From assembly GCA_017520705.1 (NCBI GenBank), contig JAFXFF010000018.1, positions 1 through 64,000 of the forward strand: a DNA stretch of 64,000 nt, given 5' to 3'. The DNA is from Clostridia bacterium. Its GTDB lineage: Bacteria > Bacillota > Clostridia > Oscillospirales > Acutalibacteraceae. Position 1 is the stretch's first letter. Each line of letters begins with the position of its first letter. Under the pieces are notes generated by a model. That model saw only the letters and a list, made by a program, of their open reading frames with translations. It ran no database searches and was not told where the DNA came from. The position numbers and the translations under genes were made by a program. This document shows, piece after piece, positions 49,281 through 58,678 of this stretch.

Positions 49281-52200
49281 TATTCCAACAATTCCAGCAA
49301 TTCCTCGGCGGTGAGGTCGGTCATCGACGGGGTATCCCCCTCCACCACCTGCTGGGCCAACTGCCGCTTTTGCTGCTGCAGGCCCACGATCTTCTCCTCG
49401 ATGGTGTCGCGGGCGATCAGCCGCACCACCTGCACAGGATTCTTCTGCCCGATGCGGTGGGCGCGGTCGGTGGCCTGGTCCTCCACCGCCCCATTCCACC
49501 AGGGATCGTAGTGGATGACCATATCCGCCCCCGTCAGGTTGAGGCCCACGCCGCCCGCCTTCAGCGAGATGAGGAATACGGGGGTATCGTCGCTGTTGAA
49601 GGTGTCCACCAGACGGGCTCGTTCCTCTTTCGGGGTAGAGCCTTGGAGAATAAAGTGGGAAATCCCCTCGGCTGTCAGACGCTCTTTCAGTAGCGCCAAC
49701 ATCGACGTAAACTGGGAGAACAACAGTACTTTATGCCCCGCGGCGGTAGCCTCACGCAGCAGCTCCATACAGGCGTCCAGCTTGGCGCTGCCGCCGGTGT
49801 AGCCCTCACAGCACAGCCGCGGGTCGCAGCAGATCTGCCGCAGGCGGGTGAGCTGAGCAAGCACCGTGATGCGCTGGCGGCCACTGATTTTACCGCCGCC
49901 CGTGATGATGCGGCGCAGGTCGGACACAGCGGAAAGGTACACCTGCCGCTGGGGGCGCTCCATGGGCGCCGGCAGCAGCCGCTCGGTCTTGGGGGGGAGC
50001 TCGGTGAGCACCTCCTGCTTTAAGCGCCGCAGGATGAAGGGGGCCACCATCTGCCGCAGATGCTGTGCCACACGGCTCTCCTGCCGCTGGATGGGGGCTT
50101 CAAAGCGGTTCATAAAAACACGGCGGGAGAACAAAAATCCCGGCATCAGGAAATCGAAAATGCTCCAGAGCTCCGCCAGCCGATTCTCCACAGGGGTACC
50201 CGTCAAGGCAAACCGCCGCACCGAACGGACGGATTTTACCGCTCTGGCATTCTGGGTATTGCTGTTTTTGATGTACTGTGCCTCGTCCAGCACGTGATAG
50301 TAAAACTCCAAATCGGCATAATGGGTCACGTCCCGTTTGAGGATGTCGTAGGAGGTGACCGCCACGTCGTAGTCCGCCACCCTCTCCAATCGGCGGTGAC
50401 GCTCGGCGGCGTCACCGATGATACACAGCACCTTGAGGTGGGGGGCAAAGCGGGCGATTTCCCGCTCCCAGTTCAGCACCACCGAGGTGGGACATACCAC
50501 CAGCGAGGGAATGTTGACCCCACGCTCCTTGGCGGCGGCAAAGAGGGCGATCATCTGCACCGTCTTGCCCAGGCCCATATCGTCGGCCAGGATGCCGCCG
50601 AAGCCCAGCTCCTCCATAGAGCGCAGCCACCGGAATCCCACCCGCTGATAGCCGCGCAGAACACCCTGCAGGCAGGCGGGCAGGTCGTATTTGGCCTCGG
50701 TGGCGCGGCGATGGCGGTCGGTGAGCTGTAAAAACAGACGGTCGCGGGTGACCTGCATCGCCTGCCCCTCCAACACGCGGTCCAGATACAGGGCGCGATA
50801 GGTGGGCAGGGTCACCGCTCCACCCGTCAGGTCGCGGGCAGAGAGACCCAAACTCTCGGTAAGCTGGGCTAAGCGGGTCAAACCGCCCTCCTGCAAGGGA
50901 AGCAACCTGCCGTCCCGCAGACGGTGATAGGCCGCCCCCTCCCGATAACCGGTGAGGATGCCGCTGAGCTCATTGGGGTCCAGATCCTCTAAATCCACCG
51001 TCATACGCAGCAGATCGTCCACCAGACTGACCCCCACCGACAGGGCGGGGCTGGGCGCCAGACCCCGCGCGCCGAAAGCGGCGGACTCGGTGACCTGCGC
51101 CAGGGCGCGCAGGCGGGGCAAGGCAATGGTGAGGAAGGCATACAGCGTGTCCTCATCCCACATCGCCGTTAAGGCGCCGTCGGGGGTGCGGTCCGCAAAA
51201 TAATCGTCCAAAATCCGCCGCACAGGAAACTCCGCCAGCGGGTCCTGCCAAGGCTGGGGGTCGCCGTCGTAGGCGGCAACGCGGCCTCCGTAGACGAACT
51301 CCACCTGCGCCGTCACCCACTCACCGTCGCGATGGAGATGAATGGCGGTGGCAAGTCGCGGCGGGGTGTGGCTGTCCAGCAGGGCGCTCTCTCCCTGCAA
51401 GCGGACGTAGGGGCGCACAGCCCCCAGCACACCGCCGCAGAAAACAGGCAGCTCCGCAGGAGCAATGTACATCCCTTGCGGATGGGCGGCGGCCAGCGCG
51501 ACCCATCCTCCCATCCGTCGGGTATAGTCGGTATTGGTGCGGTACAGCCGCCCGCGATACAGCAGATACAGCTTGCGCGCACCCATCAACGGCATAGCCT
51601 CATCGCCATAGAGGCGCACGCCATCCCCCTCCCTTTCCACCGTGAGGGCAAGGTTGGGCTGCCCCTCAGTCAGGGTGACACGGCGCTCCCCCGCAGGGGT
51701 ATGCACCGTTAATCCATTCCCCTGCCAGAGGGTGAAAAAGCGGTCGAGAGCCCCCTTGGACAAAGGGAGTTCTGCCACCGTTCCGTGGGAAATCGTACCC
51801 ATACGGGCGCCCTGAGCGCCCACCTCCGCCGTGAGAAAATCCAGCAGCGGTCGGCTTTCCGGGGCAAAGCTGTGGCGATGGTGCAGGAGAGTCAATTCCC
51901 TGCCGTATTCCACCGTCTCGCCGCGCTCCATCCATTCGGCAAAGCGGGCCACGTTTTTGACTTGGTACGGCTTGTCCCGGCCAAGGGTAAAGGTTAGCGC
52001 AGGCACACGCCCCGTCAGATACAGGATGGGGGTGAGGGTCACACCGGGGCGGGTATCCTCCGCCACCGTGAGCCGCACCCGCTCGCCCGATAAATACGCA
52101 TCCATCAGCTGCCGCACCGCAGGGTCGGTAACGGTGGGGATGGCGGCGGAGGCGGCCGTCGGCACGGCAGTGGCGGTCATATCCCGATAATAGGTGTAAA

Positions 52201-52480
52201 CCAAGGCGGCGACGATGTGCTTGCAGCCCCGCCCGGTGGCGGCATAGCGGCTGCAGCCACAGGAAAGATGAGCCGCCTCCCCCGTGGAGTCAAAGCCCAC
52301 CTCCACAGCATAGGCGGAGCCGGACTCCTCCACCCGGGCGGCGATGCGACGGCTGTAATAGGGGTCCGCCTCATCGGCAAAGGCACGCACCCAGCCGGCA
52401 TTGTAGCCGCTGACGCCCCGCAGATAGGCCTGACGGCTCTCCGCCAGCAGACTGATTTTCTTGAGAGAATACAGCGCCAT
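49280..52480 (-). CDS. SNF2 family helicase with SWIM zinc finger
   Basis: 1066 residues from the ATG after AAGGAGGTGG. A SWIM zinc finger near the N-terminus (LSCGCSRYAATGRGCKHIVA, about 70-90) and a SNF2-associated region come before the two helicase lobes. The motor motifs are DDMGLGKTVQMIAL (motif I), LDEAQYIKN (II), LTGTPVENRL (III) and QATDRAHRIGQKNPVQV (VI), with LLPKT-type linkers. This RapA/HepA-like bacterial Swi2/Snf2 group translocates on double-stranded DNA and is thought to remodel protein-DNA complexes. No partner nuclease or methylase is adjacent, so a housekeeping role is as likely as defence. Confidence 0.92.
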   Translation of the reverse strand: MALYSLKKISLLAESRQAYLRGVSGYNAGWVRAFADEADPYYSRRIAARVEESGSAYAVEVGFDSTGEAAHLSCGCSRYAATGRGCKHIVAALVYTYYRDMTATAVPTAASAAIPTVTDPAVRQLMDAYLSGERVRLTVAEDTRPGVTLTPILYLTGRVPALTFTLGRDKPYQVKNVARFAEWMERGETVEYGRELTLLHHRHSFAPESRPLLDFLTAEVGAQGARMGTISHGTVAELPLSKGALDRFFTLWQGNGLTVHTPAGERRVTLTEGQPNLALTVEREGDGVRLYGDEAMPLMGARKLYLLYRGRLYRTNTDYTRRMGGWVALAAAHPQGMYIAPAELPVFCGGVLGAVRPYVRLQGESALLDSHTPPRLATAIHLHRDGEWVTAQVEFVYGGRVAAYDGDPQPWQDPLAEFPVRRILDDYFADRTPDGALTAMWDEDTLYAFLTIALPRLRALAQVTESAAFGARGLAPSPALSVGVSLVDDLLRMTVDLEDLDPNELSGILTGYREGAAYHRLRDGRLLPLQEGGLTRLAQLTESLGLSARDLTGGAVTLPTYRALYLDRVLEGQAMQVTRDRLFLQLTDRHRRATEAKYDLPACLQGVLRGYQRVGFRWLRSMEELGFGGILADDMGLGKTVQMIALFAAAKERGVNIPSLVVCPTSVVLNWEREIARFAPHLKVLCIIGDAAERHRRLERVADYDVAVTSYDILKRDVTHYADLEFYYHVLDEAQYIKNSNTQNARAVKSVRSVRRFALTGTPVENRLAELWSIFDFLMPGFLFSRRVFMNRFEAPIQRQESRVAQHLRQMVAPFILRRLKQEVLTELPPKTERLLPAPMERPQRQVYLSAVSDLRRIITGGGKISGRQRITVLAQLTRLRQICCDPRLCCEGYTGGSAKLDACMELLREATAAGHKVLLFSQFTSMLALLKERLTAEGISHFILQGSTPKEERARLVDTFNSDDTPVFLISLKAGGVGLNLTGADMVIHYDPWWNGAVEDQATDRAHRIGQKNPVQVVRLIARDTIEEKIVGLQQQKRQLAQQVVEGDTPSMTDLTAEELLELLE

Positions 52481-52506
52481 CCGCGCCACCTCCTTTTTCA
52501 CTCGGC

Positions 52507-52703
52507 GGGAGCAAGCCCCCGCCCTACGGTGCAACAATAAGGTTGGATAGAGCCGGTAGCCTCCCTCCGGGAGGGAGGTGGCCGAGCGACAGCGAGGTCG
52601 GAGGGAGCCTGACGAGCCGTCACTCCGTGCTTACATTCTTTGTCACGCGCTCTCCCCCAGTCAGCCTGCGGCTGACAGCCCCCTCCCAGAGGGGGCCTTT
52701 CCC
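52507..52703. repeat. Composite intergenic palindromic repeats
   Basis: Several pieces lie end to end: GCGGGAGCAAGCCCCCGCC, CCTCCCTCCGGGAGGGAGG, then CAGTCAGCCTGCGGCTGACAG and CCCCTCCCAGAGGGGGCC. Same style as 14982-15080 and 62929-62990. Noncoding. Confidence 0.7.
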
Positions 52704-52799
52704 CATCCAAAAGCCAACTAAATTTACATTTTGGGTATCTTATTATTATACGCCCCTTCCCGTTTTTTGACAAGAGAATTTTGACGATTGGTAAAATTG

Positions 52800-52828
52800 T
52801 TGCATTTTCTCCCATTTCTTGCTATACT
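52800..52828 (+). promoter_or_regulatory. Promoter of the 52860 phosphodiesterase
   Basis: TTGCAT (52800-52805), a 17-base spacer and TATACT (52823-52828), 32 bases before the ATG. Confidence 0.75.
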
Positions 52829-52859
52829 GAAAGCAGAAATGAGCAAAGGAGTGCTTCCC

Positions 52860-53408
52860 ATGTCCCATCCCACCTACGTTATCGCCTCGGATATTCACGG
52901 CTCCGCCTTTTTCGCACAGGAGCTGATGGAGGCCTTTGAACGGGAACAAGCCGACGAGCTGTTACTGCTGGGCGATATTCTCTACCACGGCCCCCGCAAC
53001 GCCCTGCCCCTGGGGTACAACCCCAAAAAGGTGATTGAGATGCTCAATCCTATGGCGGATAAGATCACCTGCGTGCGGGGCAACTGCGACGCCGAAGTGG
53101 ACCAGATGGTGCTCTCCTTCCCCCTGATGGCGGACTACCGCACCGTGGCGGTAAACGGGGAGACCCTGTTCCTCACCCACGGGCATCTGGAGGGCCTGCC
53201 CATCGAACCGGATTACATCGTCCTGCAGGGCCACACCCACGTGCCGTTGTGCCAGCATCGCCCCGAGGGGTGGTGGCTGCTCAATCCCGGCTCGGTGTCC
53301 ATCCCCAAGGAGGACAGCCCCCACAGCTACCTTTTGCTGAAGGAGGGCACCTTTTATTGGAAAACTTTGGGCGGCGAGGTCTACCGCACCGCCCCGTTAT
53401 TCGGATAA
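52860..53408 (+). CDS. yfcE: YfcE family phosphodiesterase
   Basis: 182 residues, the length of YfcE. Calcineurin-like metal centre: ASDIHGS (Asp, His), LLGDILYHGP (Asp), VRGNCDAEVD (Asn), LTHGH and QGHTHVP (His pair), LNPGSVSIP at the end. Cleaves phosphodiesters in vitro; the cellular substrate is unknown. ATG 52860 follows AAAGGAGTG; the longer frame begins inside the promoter. A second, shorter family member is at 57880. Confidence 0.92.
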   Translation: MSHPTYVIASDIHGSAFFAQELMEAFEREQADELLLLGDILYHGPRNALPLGYNPKKVIEMLNPMADKITCVRGNCDAEVDQMVLSFPLMADYRTVAVNGETLFLTHGHLEGLPIEPDYIVLQGHTHVPLCQHRPEGWWLLNPGSVSIPKEDSPHSYLLLKEGTFYWKTLGGEVYRTAPLFG

Positions 53409-53421
53409 GGAGTGATTGTGT

Positions 53422-54090
53422 ATGAAAAAAGTCAACCGCATTCTCTGGGGTGTCATTCTGGTGGCCATCGGCGTTCTGCTGGGGCTGCACCAATTGGAAC
53501 TGCTCCCCTTCGACCTGTTCTTCGAGGGCTGGTGGACCCTGTTCATCATCCTGCCCAGCGTGGTGGGCCTGCTCACCGAGCCGAACAAGGGCGGCAGCCT
53601 GATCGGCCTGTTGTTCGGCGTATTCTTCCTGCTGTGCGAGTGGGATATTCTCGCCTTTGACCTGCTGTGGAAGCTGATTCTGCCCGTGGCGGTGGTGCTG
53701 GTGGGTCTGCGCCTGCTCGTTGGCAAGCGCGCCAAAAAGCAGGAGGGCTCCATCCCCGCCTCCCCCGATGCGGCCCAATGCGTCGCCGTATTTTCGGGGC
53801 AGGATATGCGCTTTGAGGGTCAGCCCTTCCGCGGTGCCGAGGCCGTCGCCGTCTTCGGCGGCGTGGAGGTCTTTGCCGCCGGCGCCGTCATCACCGAGGA
53901 TTGCGTGGTGAATGCCACTGCCGTGTTCGGCGGTGTGGATCTGTATCTGCCCTCCAACGTCAACGTGGTGGTCACCTCCGGCGGCCTCTTCGGCGGCGTG
54001 GAGGATAAGCGTCGCGTTCCCCCTATCGAGGGCGCCCCCACCGTCTATATCCGTGCCTCCTTTGCCTTCGGCGGCGTGGATATTAAGTAA
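53422..54090 (+). CDS. LiaF-like membrane protein (cell-envelope stress family)
   Basis: 222 residues, ATG after AAGGAGTGATT. Four closely spaced hydrophobic spans (about 5-95: ILWGVILVAIGVLLGLHQL, TLFIILPSVVGLL, LIGLLFGVFFLL, KLILPVAVVLVGLRLLVG) are followed by a basic linker and a beta-helical C-terminal domain with repeating AVFGGVEVF, ATAVFGGVDLYLP, GGLFGGVEDK and FAFGGVDIK units, the LiaF C-terminal type. No LiaRS two-component pair is adjacent. Located 13 bases after yfcE, so probably in the same transcript. Confidence 0.85.
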   Translation: MKKVNRILWGVILVAIGVLLGLHQLELLPFDLFFEGWWTLFIILPSVVGLLTEPNKGGSLIGLLFGVFFLLCEWDILAFDLLWKLILPVAVVLVGLRLLVGKRAKKQEGSIPASPDAAQCVAVFSGQDMRFEGQPFRGAEAVAVFGGVEVFAAGAVITEDCVVNATAVFGGVDLYLPSNVNVVVTSGGLFGGVEDKRRVPPIEGAPTVYIRASFAFGGVDIK

Positions 54091-54103
54091 CTTTGCCCCA
54101 AAA

Positions 54104-54130
54104 GAGCCTGTGCCATGGTTGCACAGGCTC
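54104..54130 (+). terminator. Terminator-like hairpin after the LiaF-like gene
   Basis: GAGCCTGTGC, a seven-base loop and GCACAGGCTC, then a T-rich stretch. It shares its core with the terminators at 38676 and 57839. Confidence 0.75.
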
Positions 54131-54235
54131 ACTTTGTCTTTTTTTGAAAAATTTTCTTTTTTTGCCTGAAAAGCGTGACCTTAGAGGCCAAAAAGTTGTC
54201 ATTATCAGTAGAGGATAGGAAAAGGAGTGATGCTT

Positions 54236-54796
54236 GTGGAAGACAGCCGTATCGTGGCCCTGTTCTTTGCGCGGGACGAGTCCGCCATTACGCAAACCGA
54301 CCGCAAATACGGCCCCTATTGCCGCACCATCTCCTTTAACATTCTGAACGATCGGCAGGACGCGGAGGAATGCACCAACGACACCTATCTGCAGACCTGG
54401 AACACCGTCCCGCCCCAAAAGCCCACCTCTCTGCAGGCCTACTTAGGCAGGATCGTGCGCAACCTCTCGCTCAACCGCCGCAAGGCTAAGCTGGCGCAAA
54501 AGCGGGCGGCGGACGCCTACCCCGCCGCCTATGAGGAATTGGAGCAGATGCTGGCCTCTGCCGCATCGGTGGAGGAGCAAATGGACGAGATGATCTTGCG
54601 GGACCTGATCGAACGTTTCTTAGACGAACAGACCGAGCAAAACCGTCAGATCTTCGTGGCCCGCTACTGGTATTTTGAGCCGGTCGCCGCCATCGCGGGC
54701 AACCTGAGGCTGTCCCAGAGCCACGTGAAAATGTCTCTGTCCCGTATGCGCCGTGCCCTGCGGGAATTTTTGAAGCAAGAGGGGGTACTGATATGA
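54236..54796 (+). CDS. ECF-type sigma factor (second)
   Basis: 186 residues from the GTG at 54236, eight bases after AAAGGAG. Region 2 is at about 10-85 (ALFFARDESAITQTDRKYGPYCRTISFNIL, then DAEECTNDTYLQTWNTVP) and region 4 at about 120-180 (VARYWYFEPVAAIAGNLRLSQSHVKMSLSRMRRAL). It belongs to a group common in Clostridia and is not close to the 3521 sigma factor. It overlaps the next gene by four bases (ATGA). Confidence 0.9.
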   Translation: MEDSRIVALFFARDESAITQTDRKYGPYCRTISFNILNDRQDAEECTNDTYLQTWNTVPPQKPTSLQAYLGRIVRNLSLNRRKAKLAQKRAADAYPAAYEELEQMLASAASVEEQMDEMILRDLIERFLDEQTEQNRQIFVARYWYFEPVAAIAGNLRLSQSHVKMSLSRMRRALREFLKQEGVLI

Positions 54797-56373
54797 ACGC
54801 TAACGATTTGATCAACGCCATCGGCAGCATCGACGACCGCTACGTATTGGCATACACCGCGGGTGCCACCCCACATAAGCGCAAGCCCGTCACCCCGCTG
54901 TTTCGCTGGTCGGCGGCCGCCTGCGTGGCAGTGGTGGCGGCGCTGTCTCTGATGCTGCTACCTACCATGACCCGCCACCACAGCGTGATGCCGAAGCCCG
55001 ACCATACGCCCACGCCTCCCGATTCCGGGGGGCAGATGAGCCCCCTCCCCGATGCGCCCGCTACGACCACTACCACAGCCGGCGGCGACGGTTTCAGTAA
55101 CAACGAGCTCGTCACCACCACCACCCACCCCACCGTCAGCACACCCACCACCGGTGACGCCGGGCAGGATGAACCGCCCGAACCCAGCGGGGACGTAGTC
55201 TATCTCAACAAAGTGGACGGTTTCATTTCCACCGCTGCGGATTGGGGATACTCCGTTCAAGCCTCTCAAGAAGAGTTTGCCGCGACCTATCCGCTGGATC
55301 TTACCACCTATGGACAACATACCGGTTACGATATCATAAACCGGCTTAGATATGTCTTCAACGAAGAACCCTACGGGCCCATTCGGTCCCAATTGATGTA
55401 TGGCACGATCTCTATACTGGCTAATTCCACCGCGGCGTCCTCCGACGTGGTGTTTTCGCTGACGGTTTCCAAAGAGCGTTTCGAACGCCATTTCGGTTGC
55501 GTCGTGATGCAAGCGCAGAAAAAGGAGATTTCTCGCATCAACGGACACGAGGTCCTCTTGATGCACGGCATCCATTACGACAACCCCCGAATCGTCGGCG
55601 AGCTGAAGGTGGGGGATCTCTATATCACCTTTTCCTCCTACCGCCCCCAGGAAGAGGTGGTGGAGCTACTCCGATACATCATCGACGCGATCACCAACCC
55701 GGGCAGCGAGTCGGAGGGATCCCCTGCGGTGCCCATCCCCAACCCCTCGGCGACCTACACGTTTACCTTTGGCTCCTATGAGGAGCTTTGGCAGGCGCTG
55801 ACGGACGCCGCCAACGACCGCTATAAGGAATTGCGGGAGAACGCGCAGGCCTACGGCACCCTCTACCAAAACACCCTGTCCGCTTTCGCCGCAGGCGAAT
55901 ACGACCTGATTGTGCCGCGGTTGAACGGCTCCCCCATCCCCATCCGCGAAGAAATGTACTATGCGCAGGTGTCACTGATAACCGCGGAGCTGTACCATCT
56001 GCCGTGGCTGTGGTATCATTGCACCGTGGAGGACCGCGATCTGACCGTGAAGATCTCCTATACCGAGGCCATCGGCAGCACCGCCGTAAACGCGGCTACC
56101 TCCTACGCCGAGGTGGTCGATCTCATCTATCCCAATGCCCCCTCCCCCACCAATTACGCCCAATATCCTAACTACAAGATCATCTACGAACAGGAGCTGA
56201 CTTTGGCCGACGGCAGCCGTGTTGCGGCGTGGGTCTCGGAGGTACAAGACAATGACCGTGTGTACATTAAATTTTATAAAGACAGCGTGCTGGTATCGAT
56301 GTGGGCCGACGGCGACCTGTTCTCCGACGCGTTTTGGAGCGGATTCGATCTGGCGACATATACTGCCCCGTAA
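54793..56373 (+). CDS. Single-pass membrane protein, putative anti-sigma partner
   Basis: 526 residues. The N-terminus MNANDLINAIGSIDDRYV is typical of the cytoplasmic part of Clostridial anti-sigma proteins, and a membrane segment follows at about 37-57. A Pro/Thr-rich stalk (about 60-130) leads to a large extracytoplasmic region with DUF4367-like sensor features in two parts (about 140-300 and 310-526). Overlap with the sigma gene argues that it holds that sigma factor inactive. Same order as at 3521-5915, but the outer domains are unrelated by eye. Confidence 0.65.
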   Translation: MNANDLINAIGSIDDRYVLAYTAGATPHKRKPVTPLFRWSAAACVAVVAALSLMLLPTMTRHHSVMPKPDHTPTPPDSGGQMSPLPDAPATTTTTAGGDGFSNNELVTTTTHPTVSTPTTGDAGQDEPPEPSGDVVYLNKVDGFISTAADWGYSVQASQEEFAATYPLDLTTYGQHTGYDIINRLRYVFNEEPYGPIRSQLMYGTISILANSTAASSDVVFSLTVSKERFERHFGCVVMQAQKKEISRINGHEVLLMHGIHYDNPRIVGELKVGDLYITFSSYRPQEEVVELLRYIIDAITNPGSESEGSPAVPIPNPSATYTFTFGSYEELWQALTDAANDRYKELRENAQAYGTLYQNTLSAFAAGEYDLIVPRLNGSPIPIREEMYYAQVSLITAELYHLPWLWYHCTVEDRDLTVKISYTEAIGSTAVNAATSYAEVVDLIYPNAPSPTNYAQYPNYKIIYEQELTLADGSRVAAWVSEVQDNDRVYIKFYKDSVLVSMWADGDLFSDAFWSGFDLATYTAP

Positions 56374-56396
56374 TTTGTAAAAAAGGAGGGTCTCTG

Positions 56397-57833
56397 ATGA
56401 AACGCATACTGACTGTGGTATTGACTCTTGTGCTGATTTGTGCGGCTCTGTCGGGCTGCGGCACGACCAAAGACAAAGAAGAGCCGAAAACAGGCGCGAA
56501 AAGCGGCACGATGGCCTTGACCATCGTGGAAAAGGACCCCACCCTGCCTGCCTTTGAGTATCAAGACGGCGATCCCTACTGCTTCTATGCCGAGGATGCC
56601 GATGGACAAATGTACCGTGTGATGTGGGGGGATTTCACAGGGCTGAAAGAACAAGACCGCGTTATTGTGGCATATGAAGGGTTGACAGAATTTTCTCACA
56701 CTCACGGCGATTGTCTCATATTTACTTTCCACGAGATGATCGCCAAAATGGTAACGGTGACAGAGAGCGCCGATCAAACCCCCGACAGGACGATGGCCTT
56801 GACCATCGTGGAGACCATACCCAGCGGAGTAGCGTTTGAGTATCGCAACGGGCCCTACTGCTTCTACGCCGAGGACGCAGGAGAAAACCTGTACCGGGTG
56901 CTGTGGTCGGATTTCACAGGATTGGAAGAAAAAGACCGTGTTATTGTGAAGTATCACGAGTTGAAAAAACTTACTTACACGGAATATCTCTGCGGCGGTT
57001 GGACGCCGCCCTATGAAATGACCGCTACCGACGTGACGGTGGATGACCGCGTTGAGGGAGAGCTCGTACACCACGTACGGATCTCGTCAGGCGAGACCTC
57101 TATTTATCCCTTCGGCCGCTTGATATGGTCCAAAACGGACAACGGTGACGGCACCTACGAAGAGATGATAGCGGATCACTGCGACCCCATTCATTTGTTC
57201 ACCGACCAAGCTGACATCATCCCCACCCTCACGGTAAAGGACGAGGCAAGCTACTCCACATCCGCCAACGGGAGTGTGGAAGCCGTGTATTTGTATAGCC
57301 CTGTCGGTGACACCTACGTCTCCGAAGCCACCACGTGGAATGCGCTGGCCGGCCTGCCGGGCGGCACCTACTACGTGATGTTGGCGGTGTTGCTGGGCGG
57401 CAACTGCGACCCATACGCTCCACAGAATTTTTATCGCTACGAGGACTTTTTCCGTTTGGTGGTGGATAAGCCCAACAACCATGAGGACAATATCATTCCC
57501 ACCGTTCCCCTCCATCCGCTGTACGAGAAATATCCCGAATATTGGGACCTGGACGGTATGAAAGGCGTAGAGGTCTACGTGTGGCAGATGGCCGGAAACC
57601 TCTACTACTGCGGCGCTCTGCCCGGCACCAACCGCTTAAAGACCGAGGAGGAGATCCGAGCCCTTTTTGGTAACGGCGCTACCCTTGAAGAAATGCGCAC
57701 CATCCTCCAACTCTGCGAGGTGGATCGGGAACGGGTGTCCATTATCCCCGTACGCAATCCTCTTTCGAGTTTTTGGTATGAAATCGACGTAGAGTATGCA
57801 AAACAAATCAACGCCCTGTTTTGGGGTGAATAA
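56397..57833 (+). CDS. Lipoprotein with tandem repeat domain, third gene of the ECF module
   Basis: 478 residues. The lipobox ALSGC gives lipidated Cys21. Two copies of one domain follow at about 40-135 and 140-230: each has TMALTIVE, then FEY..G.PYCFYAEDA and YRVxWxDFTGL..DRVIV. This looks like a small OB- or beta-barrel-type domain seen in Clostridial lipoproteins of unknown role. The remaining C-terminal region (about 235-478) is unassigned. AAAAGGAGGG precedes the ATG, 24 bases after the anti-sigma gene, so all three are co-transcribed. Confidence 0.75.
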   Translation: MKRILTVVLTLVLICAALSGCGTTKDKEEPKTGAKSGTMALTIVEKDPTLPAFEYQDGDPYCFYAEDADGQMYRVMWGDFTGLKEQDRVIVAYEGLTEFSHTHGDCLIFTFHEMIAKMVTVTESADQTPDRTMALTIVETIPSGVAFEYRNGPYCFYAEDAGENLYRVLWSDFTGLEEKDRVIVKYHELKKLTYTEYLCGGWTPPYEMTATDVTVDDRVEGELVHHVRISSGETSIYPFGRLIWSKTDNGDGTYEEMIADHCDPIHLFTDQADIIPTLTVKDEASYSTSANGSVEAVYLYSPVGDTYVSEATTWNALAGLPGGTYYVMLAVLLGGNCDPYAPQNFYRYEDFFRLVVDKPNNHEDNIIPTVPLHPLYEKYPEYWDLDGMKGVEVYVWQMAGNLYYCGALPGTNRLKTEEEIRALFGNGATLEEMRTILQLCEVDRERVSIIPVRNPLSSFWYEIDVEYAKQINALFWGE

Positions 57834-57838
57834 GCGAC

Positions 57839-57878
57839 AAAAAAGCCTGTGCAAGCAACGCTTGCACAGGCTTTTTTT
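57839..57878. terminator. Bidirectional terminator
   Basis: AAAAAGCCTGTGCAAGC, a tiny loop and GCTTGCACAGGCTTTTTTT, between converging genes. Confidence 0.95.
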
Positions 57879-57879
57879 G

Positions 57880-58347
57880 CTATCTGAGTTCCACCACGGC
57901 GGTGCGGATGCCGCCACCCACAATGTCCACGTAGCCGTAGGTGCGGCCATACCGCAGACTGCCTGGATTGAAGAGATACAACCCGTCCACGTACTCCTCG
58001 TAGGGTTGGTGAGTATGCCCAAATAGGGCAATATCCGCCCCCGCCTCGCGGGCGGCCATATCGATACGGTAGAGGGTGTATTTCACGTCGTGGCGATGAC
58101 CGTGGGTGAAATAAAACCGCTTGCCCCCGAAGGTCTCCTGACGGATGGGGATGAGGGTGCTTCCCATATCGCAATTGCCCGGCACGAGATAAAAATCCCG
58201 ATCGGGATAGAGGTCGGCGGCGTCCTCTGCCTGACGCAGACCGTCACCCAGGAAAATCACCACCCTCGCGGTGGGCTGCTGCTCAATAGCCTCGCACAAA
58301 CCCCGAAAATCGCCGTGCACATCCGACACAACCAATACACGCACCAT
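57880..58347 (-). CDS. YfcE/MJ0936-like phosphodiesterase (short form)
   Basis: 155 residues from the ATG at 58347, four bases after GGGAGGGAG. The metal-centre motifs are VVSDVHGD, IFLGDGLRQ, VPGNCDMGS, YFTHGHRH and ALFGHTHQP, with FNPGSLRYGR near the end. Calcineurin-like phosphodiesterase of unknown substrate. It is divergent from the small-protein cluster at 58428; the shared 80-base gap has ATTATACATA/TGTACATA-type sequence and probably holds both promoters. Confidence 0.9.
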   Translation of the reverse strand: MVRVLVVSDVHGDFRGLCEAIEQQPTARVVIFLGDGLRQAEDAADLYPDRDFYLVPGNCDMGSTLIPIRQETFGGKRFYFTHGHRHDVKYTLYRIDMAAREAGADIALFGHTHQPYEEYVDGLYLFNPGSLRYGRTYGYVDIVGGGIRTAVVELR

Positions 58348-58427
58348 ACTCCCTCCCAACACATATTATACATAGACTGTACATACATTGTACCATACCG
58401 ATACAGCGAAAACAAGGAGGAAAACCT

Positions 58428-58670
58428 ATGAACGAGCCTTTTACCCCTGCCCAAACCGAAAAACTGCTGCAGATCGCCGCCGCCAAATTGGGCACCACCC
58501 CCGAGGAGCTGAAGACCGCCTTTCAGCAAGGCGGACTGAAAGGATTGTCCGCTTCCCTCCCCTCGCAGCAGGCGGAAAAGATGGGCGCCCTCACCCAAAA
58601 CGGGCAAGTGGACAAATTGCTCAGCGACCCTGCGGTGCAACGCCTGCTGATCCAGCTCCTGGGGCAGTGA
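58428..58670 (+). CDS. Small hypothetical protein (80 aa)
   Basis: 80 residues, ATG after AAGGAGGAAA. Helical and soluble: PAQTEKLLQIAAAKLGTTPEEL, then QAEKMGALTQNGQVDKLLSDPA. No Cys, membrane span or signal peptide. No family is named. First of three tightly spaced small genes (8-base gap to the next). Confidence 0.7.
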   Translation: MNEPFTPAQTEKLLQIAAAKLGTTPEELKTAFQQGGLKGLSASLPSQQAEKMGALTQNGQVDKLLSDPAVQRLLIQLLGQ

Positions 58671-58678
58671 GGTGACCT

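Noticed and set aside
49280..52480. Phage-defence island around the SNF2 helicase
   Set aside because: Neighbours are nagA and a phosphodiesterase; there is no nuclease, methylase or known defence partner next to it.
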